From: Yponomeuta sedellus
Lineage: Eukaryota > Arthropoda > Insecta > Lepidoptera > Yponomeutidae
DNA length: 64,000 nt
Direction of reading: 5' to 3'
NCBI GenBank assembly: GCA_934045075.1
Contig: OW203725.1
Location: 18,993,497-19,057,496 of the forward strand
Within the stretch, counting starts at the first letter, position 1; every line of letters starts with the position of its first letter. The notes under the pieces are model-generated. The model had not been told where the DNA came from. It saw nothing but the letters and a program-made list of their open reading frames with translations, and searched no databases. A program made the position numbers and the translations under genes. Below are positions 31,987 to 41,160 of the stretch, piece after piece.

Positions 31987-33915
31987 TTACTTAACTATGT
32001 TTCGCCTTAGGGGCACTGGCAAAGCTCTAGGACAATCATCCTCTTGAGGAGAGTCAGATTCTGTATCCTGAGTAGATTCCAATGTTACAGACTGTCGTGA
32101 AGTTGTGGACCTTTTGTTGTGACACTGATTATAGATTTGTACACAATAATTAGAAGCTGTTCTGGAACATAGTTTCTTTGACCTTAAGAGCATATAAGTA
32201 AACATTAATACGGTAAGTACATATGTAACCGATAGATAATGAGTGCTGTATTTCTGTAGATGAGAGGGGTTCTCGAGCTTATTCAGCTCTTCTTCGAAAT
32301 CCTTAAGATGAACGCTGGCATGTAACAAGGAATTTAAATTATTCACATTAGATAGCTTTAAGAGCGGTAAGTGTTCTAAAGTTTTGTTGACTCTAGTCCT
32401 CTCACAACAGTCATCATCTATAAGATTGAAGTTAGACATATAAGTAGTAACATTGCTAACTAAACTATCGCTAGGAATAAACTGTAACGTTTTAAAGAAA
32501 GCTTTACATGGTTTTGGCAAGGTCAAAATACCCGAACCAAATATTATTTCATCGTGATTGCCTGGTTCACCTTCACAGCTGACATGACACTTTCCAGGGT
32601 TGGATTGTACAAAAATCCATCTGTTATTACTAATTTTGTGAAATAAATCTACTGAACCGTGTAACAGTTTGGTTTCACAGCTAGAAGGTAACTTAGTAAC
32701 TAATTCACTTAATAAAATAGTCTCACACGTGGGATTAGCGATAGCCGAAAACACACTATCGGGTTTGCACACGTAACACTGATTACCCACTAACTTACAC
32801 TGCTCAACGTTATCGATTAATGAGTAAAACATTCTATCGGGCGTCATGGCGAGATACGGTTTGGTCGGTGCGACAAGTGCGAAAGTGTCAGGTTTCGAGA
32901 CGTCATACGGCACAGGCAGCGGAATTACATGGAACAGACTGTATGTCTGTGGCAGGACGAGCGGAATCCTAAGAACTAAAACTAACCTATTATAATTGTA
33001 GTAACTAACTAAACTAGACATATCTATTATCTCATGTATGTTTTGAAGGGATAAGGGAACAGGCAGTTCCGAATGTTTAGGCAGGCTATTTTTATTTTTT
33101 TCGAGTTCCATATACAGCTGATAAGGGCTAAGTACAGTGGGGTGTAGGATATTCATTTTACTAAACAGGATGGCGTTATTTAGATCATCTATATCGAACG
33201 AAAGGGCTATAATAATGCTTTGGAGGGAAGTTAACAATGAGTTGAGTTTAACCGTTAAATCGAGCTTATCAGTAGTATCGGAGAGTCCTTGGAGGGATTT
33301 TTCGATTATGCCCAAATTGTGGTTAAGATGTGCTTCGTTCTCATTGACCTTGGACATAGTATTATTGAAGGTTGAGATAGTTGACTTGATTACGTGAATA
33401 TTGTCCCTCAGTAAACGTGTCAATTTTGTTTCGTCTGACTGTACTACGTTAATTGCGTCGGTGAATTTGGCGGCGTCATCAAAATCAAGTGTTCCGAAGA
33501 ACATTTTTAGTAGGGAGCCGCCTGCATTGATAAGGCCGCGTTTTGTGCGTTTGATTTGCTGACCTTGGATAAGATATGAAACTGAAGAGAACTTTTTAAC
33601 ATTATTAATATGTTGACCCTTGAGAGATGCAACGCTGTTTTTACAGTCGACTTGCATTTTAGAAGGAGGGTAGGTATCGCAGAATATAATGACCTTTTCG
33701 AAGGTAAAATCAATTTTATCTATATGGGGTTGAATGTGACTTATGTCGACATATGTGACGACGTTCCAGACATCGTTCGAGAATTTGAGAGGCCGGAGTT
33801 CGTCGAAGTACAACCCAGGGCTCCCGTGGATTTGCGTAACAAAGCGGCCTTGGCATAGTCCTGTGACTGCCCTGAAATAAAAGTATAATCTAATTTGGAG
33901 ACGGTGTGGTATCAA
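31987..33915 (-). CDS. env: errantivirus env (baculovirus F-like fusion glycoprotein)
   Basis: 642 codons from the first ATG. The open frame overlaps the end of pol by 26 bases, and a pyrimidine-TTTCAG acceptor at 33872-33873 lies 14 codons in. The protein is therefore probably made from a spliced RNA whose start comes from upstream; the donor was not identified. A furin-type RTKR at residues 123-126 is followed by a Gly-rich hydrophobic segment that looks like a fusion peptide. A central extracellular region has many cysteines. One membrane anchor lies near 558-577, and a basic/acidic cytoplasmic tail of about 65 residues follows. This layout matches F-type envelopes of errantiviruses, which act at the cell surface or in vesicles. 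No stops or frame breaks were seen. Confidence 0.88.
   Translation of the reverse strand: MIPHRLQIRLYFYFRAVTGLCQGRFVTQIHGSPGLYFDELRPLKFSNDVWNVVTYVDISHIQPHIDKIDFTFEKVIIFCDTYPPSKMQVDCKNSVASLKGQHINNVKKFSSVSYLIQGQQIKRTKRGLINAGGSLLKMFFGTLDFDDAAKFTDAINVVQSDETKLTRLLRDNIHVIKSTISTFNNTMSKVNENEAHLNHNLGIIEKSLQGLSDTTDKLDLTVKLNSLLTSLQSIIIALSFDIDDLNNAILFSKMNILHPTVLSPYQLYMELEKNKNSLPKHSELPVPLSLQNIHEIIDMSSLVSYYNYNRLVLVLRIPLVLPQTYSLFHVIPLPVPYDVSKPDTFALVAPTKPYLAMTPDRMFYSLIDNVEQCKLVGNQCYVCKPDSVFSAIANPTCETILLSELVTKLPSSCETKLLHGSVDLFHKISNNRWIFVQSNPGKCHVSCEGEPGNHDEIIFGSGILTLPKPCKAFFKTLQFIPSDSLVSNVTTYMSNFNLIDDDCCERTRVNKTLEHLPLLKLSNVNNLNSLLHASVHLKDFEEELNKLENPSHLQKYSTHYLSVTYVLTVLMFTYMLLRSKKLCSRTASNYCVQIYNQCHNKRSTTSRQSVTLESTQDTESDSPQEDDCPRALPVPLRRNIVK
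33872..33873 (-). promoter_or_regulatory. candidate splice acceptor for env mRNA
   Basis: The minus strand shows a pyrimidine run, then TTTATTTCAG followed by GGCAGTC, immediately after the pol stop region and before the conserved part of Env. Errantivirus env is normally expressed from a spliced transcript, so this is the likely acceptor. Confidence 0.55.
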
Positions 33916-36900
33916 GTTTCAACTGATCATAATGATGACGAATATGCTTTCGGTTAATGAGCAGCGTGGCGGTGTGATTGCCGTTTATCTTAACAATCTT
34001 AAATGGGCCTTTCCACACCGGTGATAAGGCTTTGTTTTGTTTGTGGTGGCATCGTAAATAAACCATATCACCTGTCTTGTAGGTGATGGGCTTTGAGTGT
34101 GAGTCATAATATTTCTTAGACTTTTCTTTAGAAGCGTCAATGTTATCTCGAGCCTTTTGACGACTGTAATAGAGTCTATAGTTGAGAGCTCTGACGTAGT
34201 CACCATAGGTATTGTTATCAATAGAGTCGATACTCTGGGGAATATAGGGTTTATACCCGAAAAGGAGTTCGAGGGGTGAAAACCCTGTGGTTGAATGGAC
34301 GTTGGAATTATAGGCTATCATTGCTGTGTTAAGGTACAGGTCCCACTCTCTATTTTCATCCACATAGGATTTCAAATATTCTTTTAGGGTGGAGTGGCTC
34401 CTTTCAAGGGCACCGCATGTCTGCGGATGGTAAGGTGATGCGAATAAATGTTTGATACCGAACAGCTGTTCCAATTGCTTGAAAACATCCGAGCAGAAAT
34501 TTGTGCCTTGATCAGAGACGATTAATTTAGGAATACCCATGTGAGATATATAATGGACGAGACGTTTAGCCGTTTCTTCGGCGGAGCAGGTGACCATGGG
34601 ATAGGCCTGAGAATATTTCGTAAGATCGTCTTGTAAGGTTAATATGAATTTGTATTTGTGTTCAGAGGTTTCTGGAAGAGGACCTACAAGGTCGAGGAAT
34701 ACTTTTTCATTAGGCCTAGTGGCAGTAGACGTAATAATCATAGGAGCTCGGTTCATTTGCCGAAGCGGCTTGTTGACTTGGCACGATCTGCAGCTTTTAA
34801 TATAAGCTTCGATGTCTTGGCGCATATTCTTCCACCAATACATAGACTTTATCCTGTCGTACATACGAGATATACCAGGATGACCCGCAGAGGGTGAGTC
34901 GTGGTTTTCTTTTAAGATTCGCTTCACCTCTGAAGGTGTAGGAAATATGATGCTGTTTTTGTAGATATTAACTTTGATTCCGGTATTATGAAATAGAAAG
35001 GCTAGCATGTTATATAGCTTGGTGTAGGAGATTTTGTTAAAAGGATCTTTAAAGTCTGAGATGGCAATTTCTTTTTCTTCCTGATACCATACGATGATCA
35101 TATCTCTATAGTTACGAAGGACATCAAAAATATCCTTGTAGCTATACTCGTCGTAATGGTGAACGCGTAGAAATAGATGTGTATACATGTGGTTTGCATT
35201 AGATGTCGTGAAGCTACTTAGTAGCTCGCGTTCGATACAGCGAATGTCAGGATCACTGTTTGACATTTCTATTATGTCTGAACAGTATGGGATTGACGGA
35301 TCTAAATCAATCGCAGTGGGGTAAACAACCAATTTACATTTTGTCTTTAGCAATGAGTCATTATGCTCTTGTATGACTGTGTCATATGATACAGAGGGTT
35401 GGCGGCTTGTTTGTAGGTACCGCTCATATGTTTCAACAGCGCTAGGGCTTGGAGAGAGGTCAACGGGCATGACTGGGATCCGCGATAGTGCGTCAGCATT
35501 GCAGTTCATGCGACCTTTTTTATATTCGGGAGTATAGTCGAAATCGGCGAGTTTGAGTCGCCAACGTACGAGTTTGGAGCTGTGGTCGGTGCCACTGCCC
35601 GTAAGGATCCACAATAGTGGTTTGTGGTCCGTAATGATTTTGAAATGGTAACCGAATAGATAGGGTCTAAAAACCTTAGTACCGAATACGACGGCGAGGA
35701 ATTCTTTTTCGGTTACAGAGTAATTACCCTCAGCTTTATTCAGCGTTCTTGAGGCGTAAGCGATTGGCAAGTCTTTTCCGACTTCACCTTGAGATAAGAT
35801 GGCAGAGACAGCGAAATTGGATGCATCAGTTGTCAGAATAAAGGGCTTAGTAAAATCAGGATATTGCAGGATAGGCGCAGTTGTGATTTTCTCTTTTAGA
35901 GTATCGAAGGCTGCTTGCTGCGCTGACGACCATAGGAATATAGCGTCCTTTTTTAAAAGGCTCGTGAGAGGCTTGGTAATATGAGAAAAATGGTCTATGA
36001 AGCGACGATAGTAGCCCACAAGGCCCAGAAAGGACTTAATTTCTTTTGGAGATTTAGGAACTGGAAAATCAGTGACGCATTTAACCTTTTTGGGGTCCGG
36101 TTTCACCCCGTGCTCGGAGATAATATGTCCTAAGTACTGGACTTCCTTACGGAGGAATTCGCTCTTATCAGGTTGGAGTTTAAGATTGTGCTCGCGTAAC
36201 TTTGAGAATACAAGGCGTAGTCGGTGGATATGATCTTTTAAATTGTGGCCGAAAATGACTACGTCATCCATGTATGTAAAGCAATGAACACCCTGTAAGC
36301 CAGTAAGTACGACATTCATAAGTCGTTGAAATGTGGACGGAGCATTTCGCAACCCGAAAGGCATCCTAGTGAACTCGTAGTGGCCGGCTAAGGTACCAGG
36401 CACACTGAAGGCTGTTTTAGGAGCATCATCTTTTGACATTTCGATTTGATGGAAGGACGACGCAAGGTCAAGAGTCGTGAAATATTTACTGTGACCTAGC
36501 TGGTCAAGGATATCAGTAATATTCGGGATGGGGTAGGCGTCACCTACAGTAATTTCGTTAAGCTTCCTATAGTCAACGACTATACGCCATTTTTTTTTAC
36601 CTGATGCATCCTCTTTTTTGGGCACGACCCATATAGGGGCTGACCATGGAGACATCGAAGGACGAATAATGTCTTGATCTAGCATAGATTTAACTTGTTT
36701 CGCGACCTCATTCTTGTGGAATTCGGGGAAACGGTATGTTTTTGCGTGAATTGGATTTTGCGAGGTCGTCTGAATTTTATGTTGAATGGTTTTTGTAGTA
36801 GTTAAGAGATCTCCGTCGAGATGGAAGATGTCATTGAACTCGGTGCACAAGTCACGTAACATCACTTCTTCTTCGTGATTCATGTGCTCGCACCTTAATG

Positions 36901-38161
36901 CATTTTGCACCCGAGCGTTGCGATTTGAACTACTGGTAGTGAAATAGGAGACTTCGTTATCGCTTTGAGCGGAGTCGGTGACGTCACTTTCTAAGATATA
37001 GGAAACGGGTTCTAATGTGAATTGGACGTTATCTAGCTTGACGTTTTTATGAGATGTGTTTAACACAGATACAGTGACCTTTTGATTAGGTTGAACACGA
37101 ACGAGGCACTTTGAAAAATACACGTTGGGGTATTGATTTAGGGTGTTTTGAAGAATTAACCCTTCTTCGACTTCTGGGTTGGTGACGTGACATTCGATAA
37201 ACATCTCGCTCCGAGGAGGGATGACGTATGTAGGCAGACGCGATTTAAGCTGAAAACACTGGGAAGGGTCGTCCAACATGACGAGGAGTGAGTCGGTATA
37301 TTTGATAGACGCTCTATACGCGTTCAGAAAATTGTTTCCCAGTATACCGTCATAGTCAAGGTTGACGTTGTCAACGACGTGAAAATAGTACGGAAACTTT
37401 AATTTTTCATTTAGGATTAATGAGAGTGAGAATTTTCCAATTGTTTCAGAGTGAGAGCCCACGTCGTTAATGCCTTTGAATTTTATAATGTCATTTTCTA
37501 ATGCCGGAAGTTCTGAGAGAGACGATTTTTTTATAAGGCAAATTGAACTTCCGGTGTCAACTAAGAGACGAATTGGCTTGTCCGTGTGGGAGGACTTGAC
37601 TTCGATGAAAGGTAGCTTTGGACTTTTAGAGGATGTGACGTCATAGACTTTAGAGTCCGAATTATCATTGAATTTTATGAGAATTTCGTCGAATATTTCG
37701 GATTGGTAATTTGGCTCGTTTTGGCCTTGATTCAGAGTGGTTTTAGGAAGGCAGCTTGAATCAGAAAAGGACATAGAAAATTCAGGCTGACCTTCAGCTT
37801 TAGGATTTAGTAATGATTTAGTATTTTCCAAGAGGTTACTTGAGTCAGAGGAGGATTTGGAAAACTCTAGTAGTGCCTCTGGTTTAGATTTAGAACTTTT
37901 CTTGTAAAGGTCGGAATTACAATCCACGTTTTTAAGATTCAGAGAGGATTTGGCAGATATAGAAATGGATTGATGTTCCGCCTCACGACTTGGTAAAGAT
38001 ATAGAAGGATCAAAGCTACAGCCCGGTTTAGGATTCAGTGATGATTTAGCATTGGGCCGGAGCTTCGTGCCTGAAACTTCAGGTTGCCGACGACACGAAT
38101 TCGGCACCTGACAATTTAGTTTAAAGATTCGTTTGACACATGTGGGAGGCAGTCTTCGCAA
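33890..38161 (-). CDS. pol: errantivirus pol: protease, reverse transcriptase, RNase H, integrase
   Basis: 1423 codons in the -1 frame relative to gag, overlapping it by 46 bases; the first ATG is probably not used, since expression is by frameshift at 38119-38125. Domains in order: a Ser/Lys/Pro-rich linker with imperfect repeats (about 38-140); aspartic protease with DTGSS at 202-206; reverse transcriptase about 470-700 with YMDD at 630-633; RNase H about 775-900 (TDAS, TDHKP); integrase with the zinc site His 1087, His 1094, Cys 1124, Cys 1127 and catalytic Asp 1157, Asp 1217, Glu 1253 in D,D(35)E spacing. All catalytic residues are present. The length is slightly above that of Drosophila gypsy-type pol because of the N-terminal linker. 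No internal stops. Confidence 0.95.
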   Translation of the reverse strand: MRRLPPTCVKRIFKLNCQVPNSCRRQPEVSGTKLRPNAKSSLNPKPGCSFDPSISLPSREAEHQSISISAKSSLNLKNVDCNSDLYKKSSKSKPEALLEFSKSSSDSSNLLENTKSLLNPKAEGQPEFSMSFSDSSCLPKTTLNQGQNEPNYQSEIFDEILIKFNDNSDSKVYDVTSSKSPKLPFIEVKSSHTDKPIRLLVDTGSSICLIKKSSLSELPALENDIIKFKGINDVGSHSETIGKFSLSLILNEKLKFPYYFHVVDNVNLDYDGILGNNFLNAYRASIKYTDSLLVMLDDPSQCFQLKSRLPTYVIPPRSEMFIECHVTNPEVEEGLILQNTLNQYPNVYFSKCLVRVQPNQKVTVSVLNTSHKNVKLDNVQFTLEPVSYILESDVTDSAQSDNEVSYFTTSSSNRNARVQNALRCEHMNHEEEVMLRDLCTEFNDIFHLDGDLLTTTKTIQHKIQTTSQNPIHAKTYRFPEFHKNEVAKQVKSMLDQDIIRPSMSPWSAPIWVVPKKEDASGKKKWRIVVDYRKLNEITVGDAYPIPNITDILDQLGHSKYFTTLDLASSFHQIEMSKDDAPKTAFSVPGTLAGHYEFTRMPFGLRNAPSTFQRLMNVVLTGLQGVHCFTYMDDVVIFGHNLKDHIHRLRLVFSKLREHNLKLQPDKSEFLRKEVQYLGHIISEHGVKPDPKKVKCVTDFPVPKSPKEIKSFLGLVGYYRRFIDHFSHITKPLTSLLKKDAIFLWSSAQQAAFDTLKEKITTAPILQYPDFTKPFILTTDASNFAVSAILSQGEVGKDLPIAYASRTLNKAEGNYSVTEKEFLAVVFGTKVFRPYLFGYHFKIITDHKPLLWILTGSGTDHSSKLVRWRLKLADFDYTPEYKKGRMNCNADALSRIPVMPVDLSPSPSAVETYERYLQTSRQPSVSYDTVIQEHNDSLLKTKCKLVVYPTAIDLDPSIPYCSDIIEMSNSDPDIRCIERELLSSFTTSNANHMYTHLFLRVHHYDEYSYKDIFDVLRNYRDMIIVWYQEEKEIAISDFKDPFNKISYTKLYNMLAFLFHNTGIKVNIYKNSIIFPTPSEVKRILKENHDSPSAGHPGISRMYDRIKSMYWWKNMRQDIEAYIKSCRSCQVNKPLRQMNRAPMIITSTATRPNEKVFLDLVGPLPETSEHKYKFILTLQDDLTKYSQAYPMVTCSAEETAKRLVHYISHMGIPKLIVSDQGTNFCSDVFKQLEQLFGIKHLFASPYHPQTCGALERSHSTLKEYLKSYVDENREWDLYLNTAMIAYNSNVHSTTGFSPLELLFGYKPYIPQSIDSIDNNTYGDYVRALNYRLYYSRQKARDNIDASKEKSKKYYDSHSKPITYKTGDMVYLRCHHKQNKALSPVWKGPFKIVKINGNHTATLLINRKHIRHHYDQLKLDTTPSPN

Positions 38162-39048
38162 AGTTGCTCTTCACATTCGTCAGCAGTTTCTTCGACATGC
38201 TTGCTTTGCTCAAAGTGTTTATTCTTGTTGCTATTATTATATTGTCGTTTACGACACTCTGAGATAACATGACCTTTGTTTTTGCAATACGAGCATGTCG
38301 GGATGTTATTTATCTTTGGACCTTGAAAAGATGAGTGTGAATGTGAGTAAGAATTAGCAGACGACGATGCAGGCTTCTTTTTATGGAAACAGTCGGACTC
38401 TGTGTGTCCGTGTTTATTGCAAATTTTGCAAGTGACCTTGGGCTTTGCTGTTGTTTGGTAAAGATTTTGGATTTTCTCTTCCTGGAGGGCGACGTTAATC
38501 GCTGCGTTAAGATTTCGGGGCTCACGGCAGCGCACTATAGTGCTGAGACGGGGATTTAACCCAAGTGTAAACGTAAATAAAGCGAGGTCCTCGGTCATAG
38601 CGATGCGACCCGCTAGCTCTTTTTTGAGACCATCAGAGTTGTGAATTTCGGACTGCAAGGCCGTGAGGCATGTTTCAATCCGCAAAGCAAACTGAGCTAC
38701 TGATTCATTTAACTGCTGTTTACAGCTCTGGAGGTCGAGGAGCAGATGGTTATAGTGCTTAATTTCTCCGAAGTTTTGTTTCAAAAAGGCCTTCAAGTCC
38801 TCGAACTTGTCAAATACCTTATTTGCGCAAGCAGTTTGAGCTTTACCTTCGAGCTTTGCAATTATAAATTTTAGTAAAAGCTCTTTCTGACTAGCCGACG
38901 CTAGGTCTAACGCATTTTGGCAATTTGTCAGGAAAGCGGTCAGGGTATCTCTTTCTCCTTTATAAGGACTAATGAAATTGCATAGTACTTGAATCGGATA
39001 TGGCTCTGATAGTAACAAGCCTTTCGTTTCGGAAGTGCCAGCCGTCAT
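38116..39048 (-). CDS. gag: errantivirus gag (capsid and nucleocapsid)
   Basis: 310 codons starting MTAGTSETKG. The first 200 residues are helical, capsid-like sequence, and two CX2CX4HX4C zinc knuckles at 207-220 (CKICNKHGHTESDC) and 252-265 (CSYCKNKGHVISEC) form the RNA-binding nucleocapsid. The tail is short and acidic. The stop at 38116-38118 directly follows a UUUAAAC heptamer. A retrovirus-like major homology region is not obvious. It packages genomic RNA into particles. Confidence 0.92.
   Translation of the reverse strand: MTAGTSETKGLLLSEPYPIQVLCNFISPYKGERDTLTAFLTNCQNALDLASASQKELLLKFIIAKLEGKAQTACANKVFDKFEDLKAFLKQNFGEIKHYNHLLLDLQSCKQQLNESVAQFALRIETCLTALQSEIHNSDGLKKELAGRIAMTEDLALFTFTLGLNPRLSTIVRCREPRNLNAAINVALQEEKIQNLYQTTAKPKVTCKICNKHGHTESDCFHKKKPASSSANSYSHSHSSFQGPKINNIPTCSYCKNKGHVISECRKRQYNNSNKNKHFEQSKHVEETADECEEQLCEDCLPHVSNESLN
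38119..38125 (-). promoter_or_regulatory. -1 frameshift slippery site U UUA AAC
   Basis: Reading gag in frame, the heptamer T TTA AAC is immediately followed by the gag TAA. It has the canonical X XXY YYZ form, and a one-base backward slip enters the pol frame. A downstream structure could not be evaluated by eye. Confidence 0.8.
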
Positions 39049-39620
39049 TATGAAATAAGAGTATGCGTCTCTAACCTATCACCTTTTAAAACAAGTACCT
39101 AAGTGAATAGAATGTTTTACTCACAAGACCGCGACCACGACACTTATCTTCATCAGCATACTCCAAACACGACGCGGAGAAGCCGGCTGATACGGCACAG
39201 CGGGTTGCTTGAAGACAGGCGAACTGGAATGGCAGCAGATGGACCAGAAATGGCGGCAGATAGGTTGGAGATGACGGCACGTAGATTGGAGACGACGGCG
39301 AGGGGTCAAACTGATGGTGACCCTGAAGACGCGGTGGCACTTGTAGTTGCTGGTGCTCTTGTTGGCGCAAGCAGATGTAGGACTCGGTGTACACGTAGAC
39401 GACCAACCGAGCTCTTAGTGGCCTCGGTGGATGATGATGTAGAAGATACAGTGATTGAGGAATAGCAGATTCAGCGAAGAGTTTGACGAGGTGGGAATTG
39501 GTACAGAGTTCACCCCGGAGACACAAGTTTTTCGGCACGCACTGGTTTTCACACACGCACTGTTTTGCAGTTTTTGACGCGATTCTGAGATCCTGGGCTT
39601 ACAGATACGGTAATTTGCCA
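39049..39620 (-). other. untranslated leader of the errantivirus
   Basis: About 570 bases between primer site and gag. Open frames on both strands (for example plus 39103-39465) show no domain and are taken as chance readings of a GC-richer leader that probably holds the packaging signal and the env splice donor. Confidence 0.6.
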
Positions 39621-39640
39621 GGATCCCACTTCTGACACCA
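39621..39640 (-). other. tRNA-Leu-type primer binding site
   Basis: On the minus strand TGGTGTCAGAAGTGGGATCC lies next to the 5' LTR. TGGTGTCAGAAGTGGGAT is complementary to the 3' end (including CCA) of animal tRNA-Leu, which ends ...ATCCCACTTCTGACACCA. Confidence 0.85.
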
Positions 39641-39919
39641 CTATTACGAGTGGGTTCGAGAGTTAGTTTTTAAAAAACAAATTTTTAATACACGTAAATA
39701 TTTATTGGAAATAATAGAGATACAATACGCGCGCGATGCGTCCTCTGGGACTAGCAAAACCGGTCTGATCAGCAACCGACTGAAAGTACTGGGCAGCGCT
39801 CACATTGACGTCATACACGTGGACCATCGGTCCCACGGTTCATGAAATTGGAAGACGTTCACATGCTGACTGTTGTAGCTTTACCCAGCACTATCACCGT
39901 GTGAATAGGGGTTGTAACA
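39641..39919 (-). repeat. 5' LTR of the errantivirus
   Basis: About 278 bases, ending on the plus strand in GGTTGTAACA before the GTACG duplication. It should carry the promoter and U3/R/U5; the AATAAA motif is conserved with the other LTR. Inner boundary fixed by the primer site. Confidence 0.88.
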
Positions 39920-39934
39920 GTACGCTAACACCTC

Positions 39935-40090
39935 AGACACTAGGGTTTCCTTAAGATGTTGTCCTTCACCGTCAGCGAGTAGTATTGCTGCTATAATTTC
40001 ACAAATGTACATAACTTAGAAAACAAAGTCATTGGTACATGCCGGGGTTCGAACCCACGACCTCCCGATTGAGAAGCCGTAGAGATAGAT
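39935..40090 (-). mobile_element. SINE-B fragment
   Basis: Plus-strand order is GGGTTTCCTTAAGATG, TCCTTCACCGTCAGCG, CATAACTTAGAAAACAAAGT and CATGCCGGGGTTCGAACCC. The last is an inverted tRNA box B. It matches the SINE-B copy at 46996-47365. The errantivirus inserted right beside it. Confidence 0.7.
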
Positions 40091-40624
40091 GGTAATGAAA
40101 AAACTTTAAGGGTTCCTTGAGGACTTCAGAATCATAAAAACATGAGCAGTAGAAACAGAGAAGCTGCCCTGATTCAAAAAGTCAAAAGTAGGAAATTTCG
40201 TAATGGCTAAGAGTTGACTCTACCTCATCATTTTGAGTTACTCCACCAAACCGAGGCAACCCTCTACGACTTCGTGTTTTGGTTTAGAGATAACAAGTGT
40301 AAGGCTATTCGTTTCGTTAATCGAGGTGCGGCATCGACATCTGTCGGAATTGGAAATGACGAGCTCGATCCTTTCCGTCCCAAACCCCGACGTCCTCCTA
40401 ATGTGACGTGCGTGCCCAATGTAGGTGTTCCTTCGATTAACGAGGAACCGATCCGTGATTACGACAGATTAGGTAACAGCACGGGGGACGGAGGAAATTA
40501 ATCTTTTCGCTGTTTTAATGAAAAACCACAAAGATTATTCTGGATCCAACTCTACGCGTGTGGTTCGATCTTATTACCCCTTTGACTTATTAGAGAAATA
40601 GATTTATCCCTGCTAAATCTTATC

Positions 40625-41160
40625 AAGAAAACCGATACGTAAGTGTATTTCTTAATGATTCGCGAAACATACTCATACATAGTTATACATTAAACGGGTC
40701 TAATCGCGATTATTTATTAGGTAAAACGTATTAACGTAAACATAATCGCGATTAACCCGTTTTGAAGCGCTCGCGGCCTAGGCGAACCGAGTGATTGGAA
40801 TCAATCACTTGAGTTAAGCCATAACAGGCGCAGTCAGGTGCAGGGTGGGTGACCGTCCAGTGACTCTAATGGCATTTTTCCGAGCGCTTCCGTGCTTCGC
40901 ACGACACGTTAAGCCTGTCATGTAATGGCAGTAGGCTGTCATGTAATGGCAGTCGTTAAGCCATGTCAGAGGCCTCATGGACGGCTTGATAACTCCTGAT
41001 AGTAAGGCCTGCCACTGTCTTACAATAATCCATTAACCCGGACCTGGCCCCCGTGGTGGAGTATGGCCTAACCTTTCTGCGATGCAGGAAGAGACCCGTG
41101 CCCCAGTAGTGGGGACATACAAGGGTTGATAACCCGTTTAATACATAACGACACGTAAGT
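40625..41160. mobile_element. TIR element (R-core family) interrupted by Rep-1
   Basis: TTAAACGGGTCTAATCGCG at 40690 and an inverted GCGATTAACCCGTTT at 40748-40762 form its arms. The right arm is split by a Rep-1 copy and resumes at 41131. The left flank (ATGATTCGCGAAACATACTC, CATACATAGTTATA) matches, in reverse, the flank of the element at 44589-44704, so the repeat unit extends beyond the palindromic part. Confidence 0.65.
40763..41130 (+). mobile_element. Rep-1, longest copy (368 bp), 9-bp target duplication
   Basis: Bounded by AACCCGTTT (40754-40762 and 41131-41139). Runs GCGCTCGCGGCCTAGGCGAA, GAGTGATTGGAATC, TTTTTCCGAGCGCTTCCGTG, TTAAGCCATGTCAGAGGCC, GGCCCCCGTGGTGGAGTATG, hairpin CTGCGATGCAG, CCCCAGTAGTGGGG and ends AAGGGTTGAT. 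A 21-base unit around GTCATGTAATGGCAGT is locally duplicated. This copy defines family orientation: the right end is constant (3'), the left end varies among copies (5' truncation). Confidence 0.9.

Larger units (their letters stand above)
31575..39919 (-). mobile_element. complete errantivirus-like endogenous retrovirus (gypsy group, with env)
   Basis: The element reads leftwards: 5' LTR 39641-39919, primer site 39621-39640, long leader, gag, pol, env, polypurine tract about 31869-31877 and 3' LTR 31575-31868. GTACG flanks both outer ends (31570-31574 and 39920-39924). All three genes are open with key motifs intact. The LTRs differ by two substitutions over their last 261 shared bases, so insertion was recent. 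The gene order and an envelope of the baculovirus-F type place it with insect errantiviruses such as the lepidopteran TED group, by motif and architecture only. It could be a germline-fixed provirus or a polymorphic insertion. Confidence 0.95.

Noticed and set aside
39086..39556. Additional retroviral gene in the leader
   Set aside because: Frames exist on both strands and none has motifs; position and composition fit an untranslated leader.
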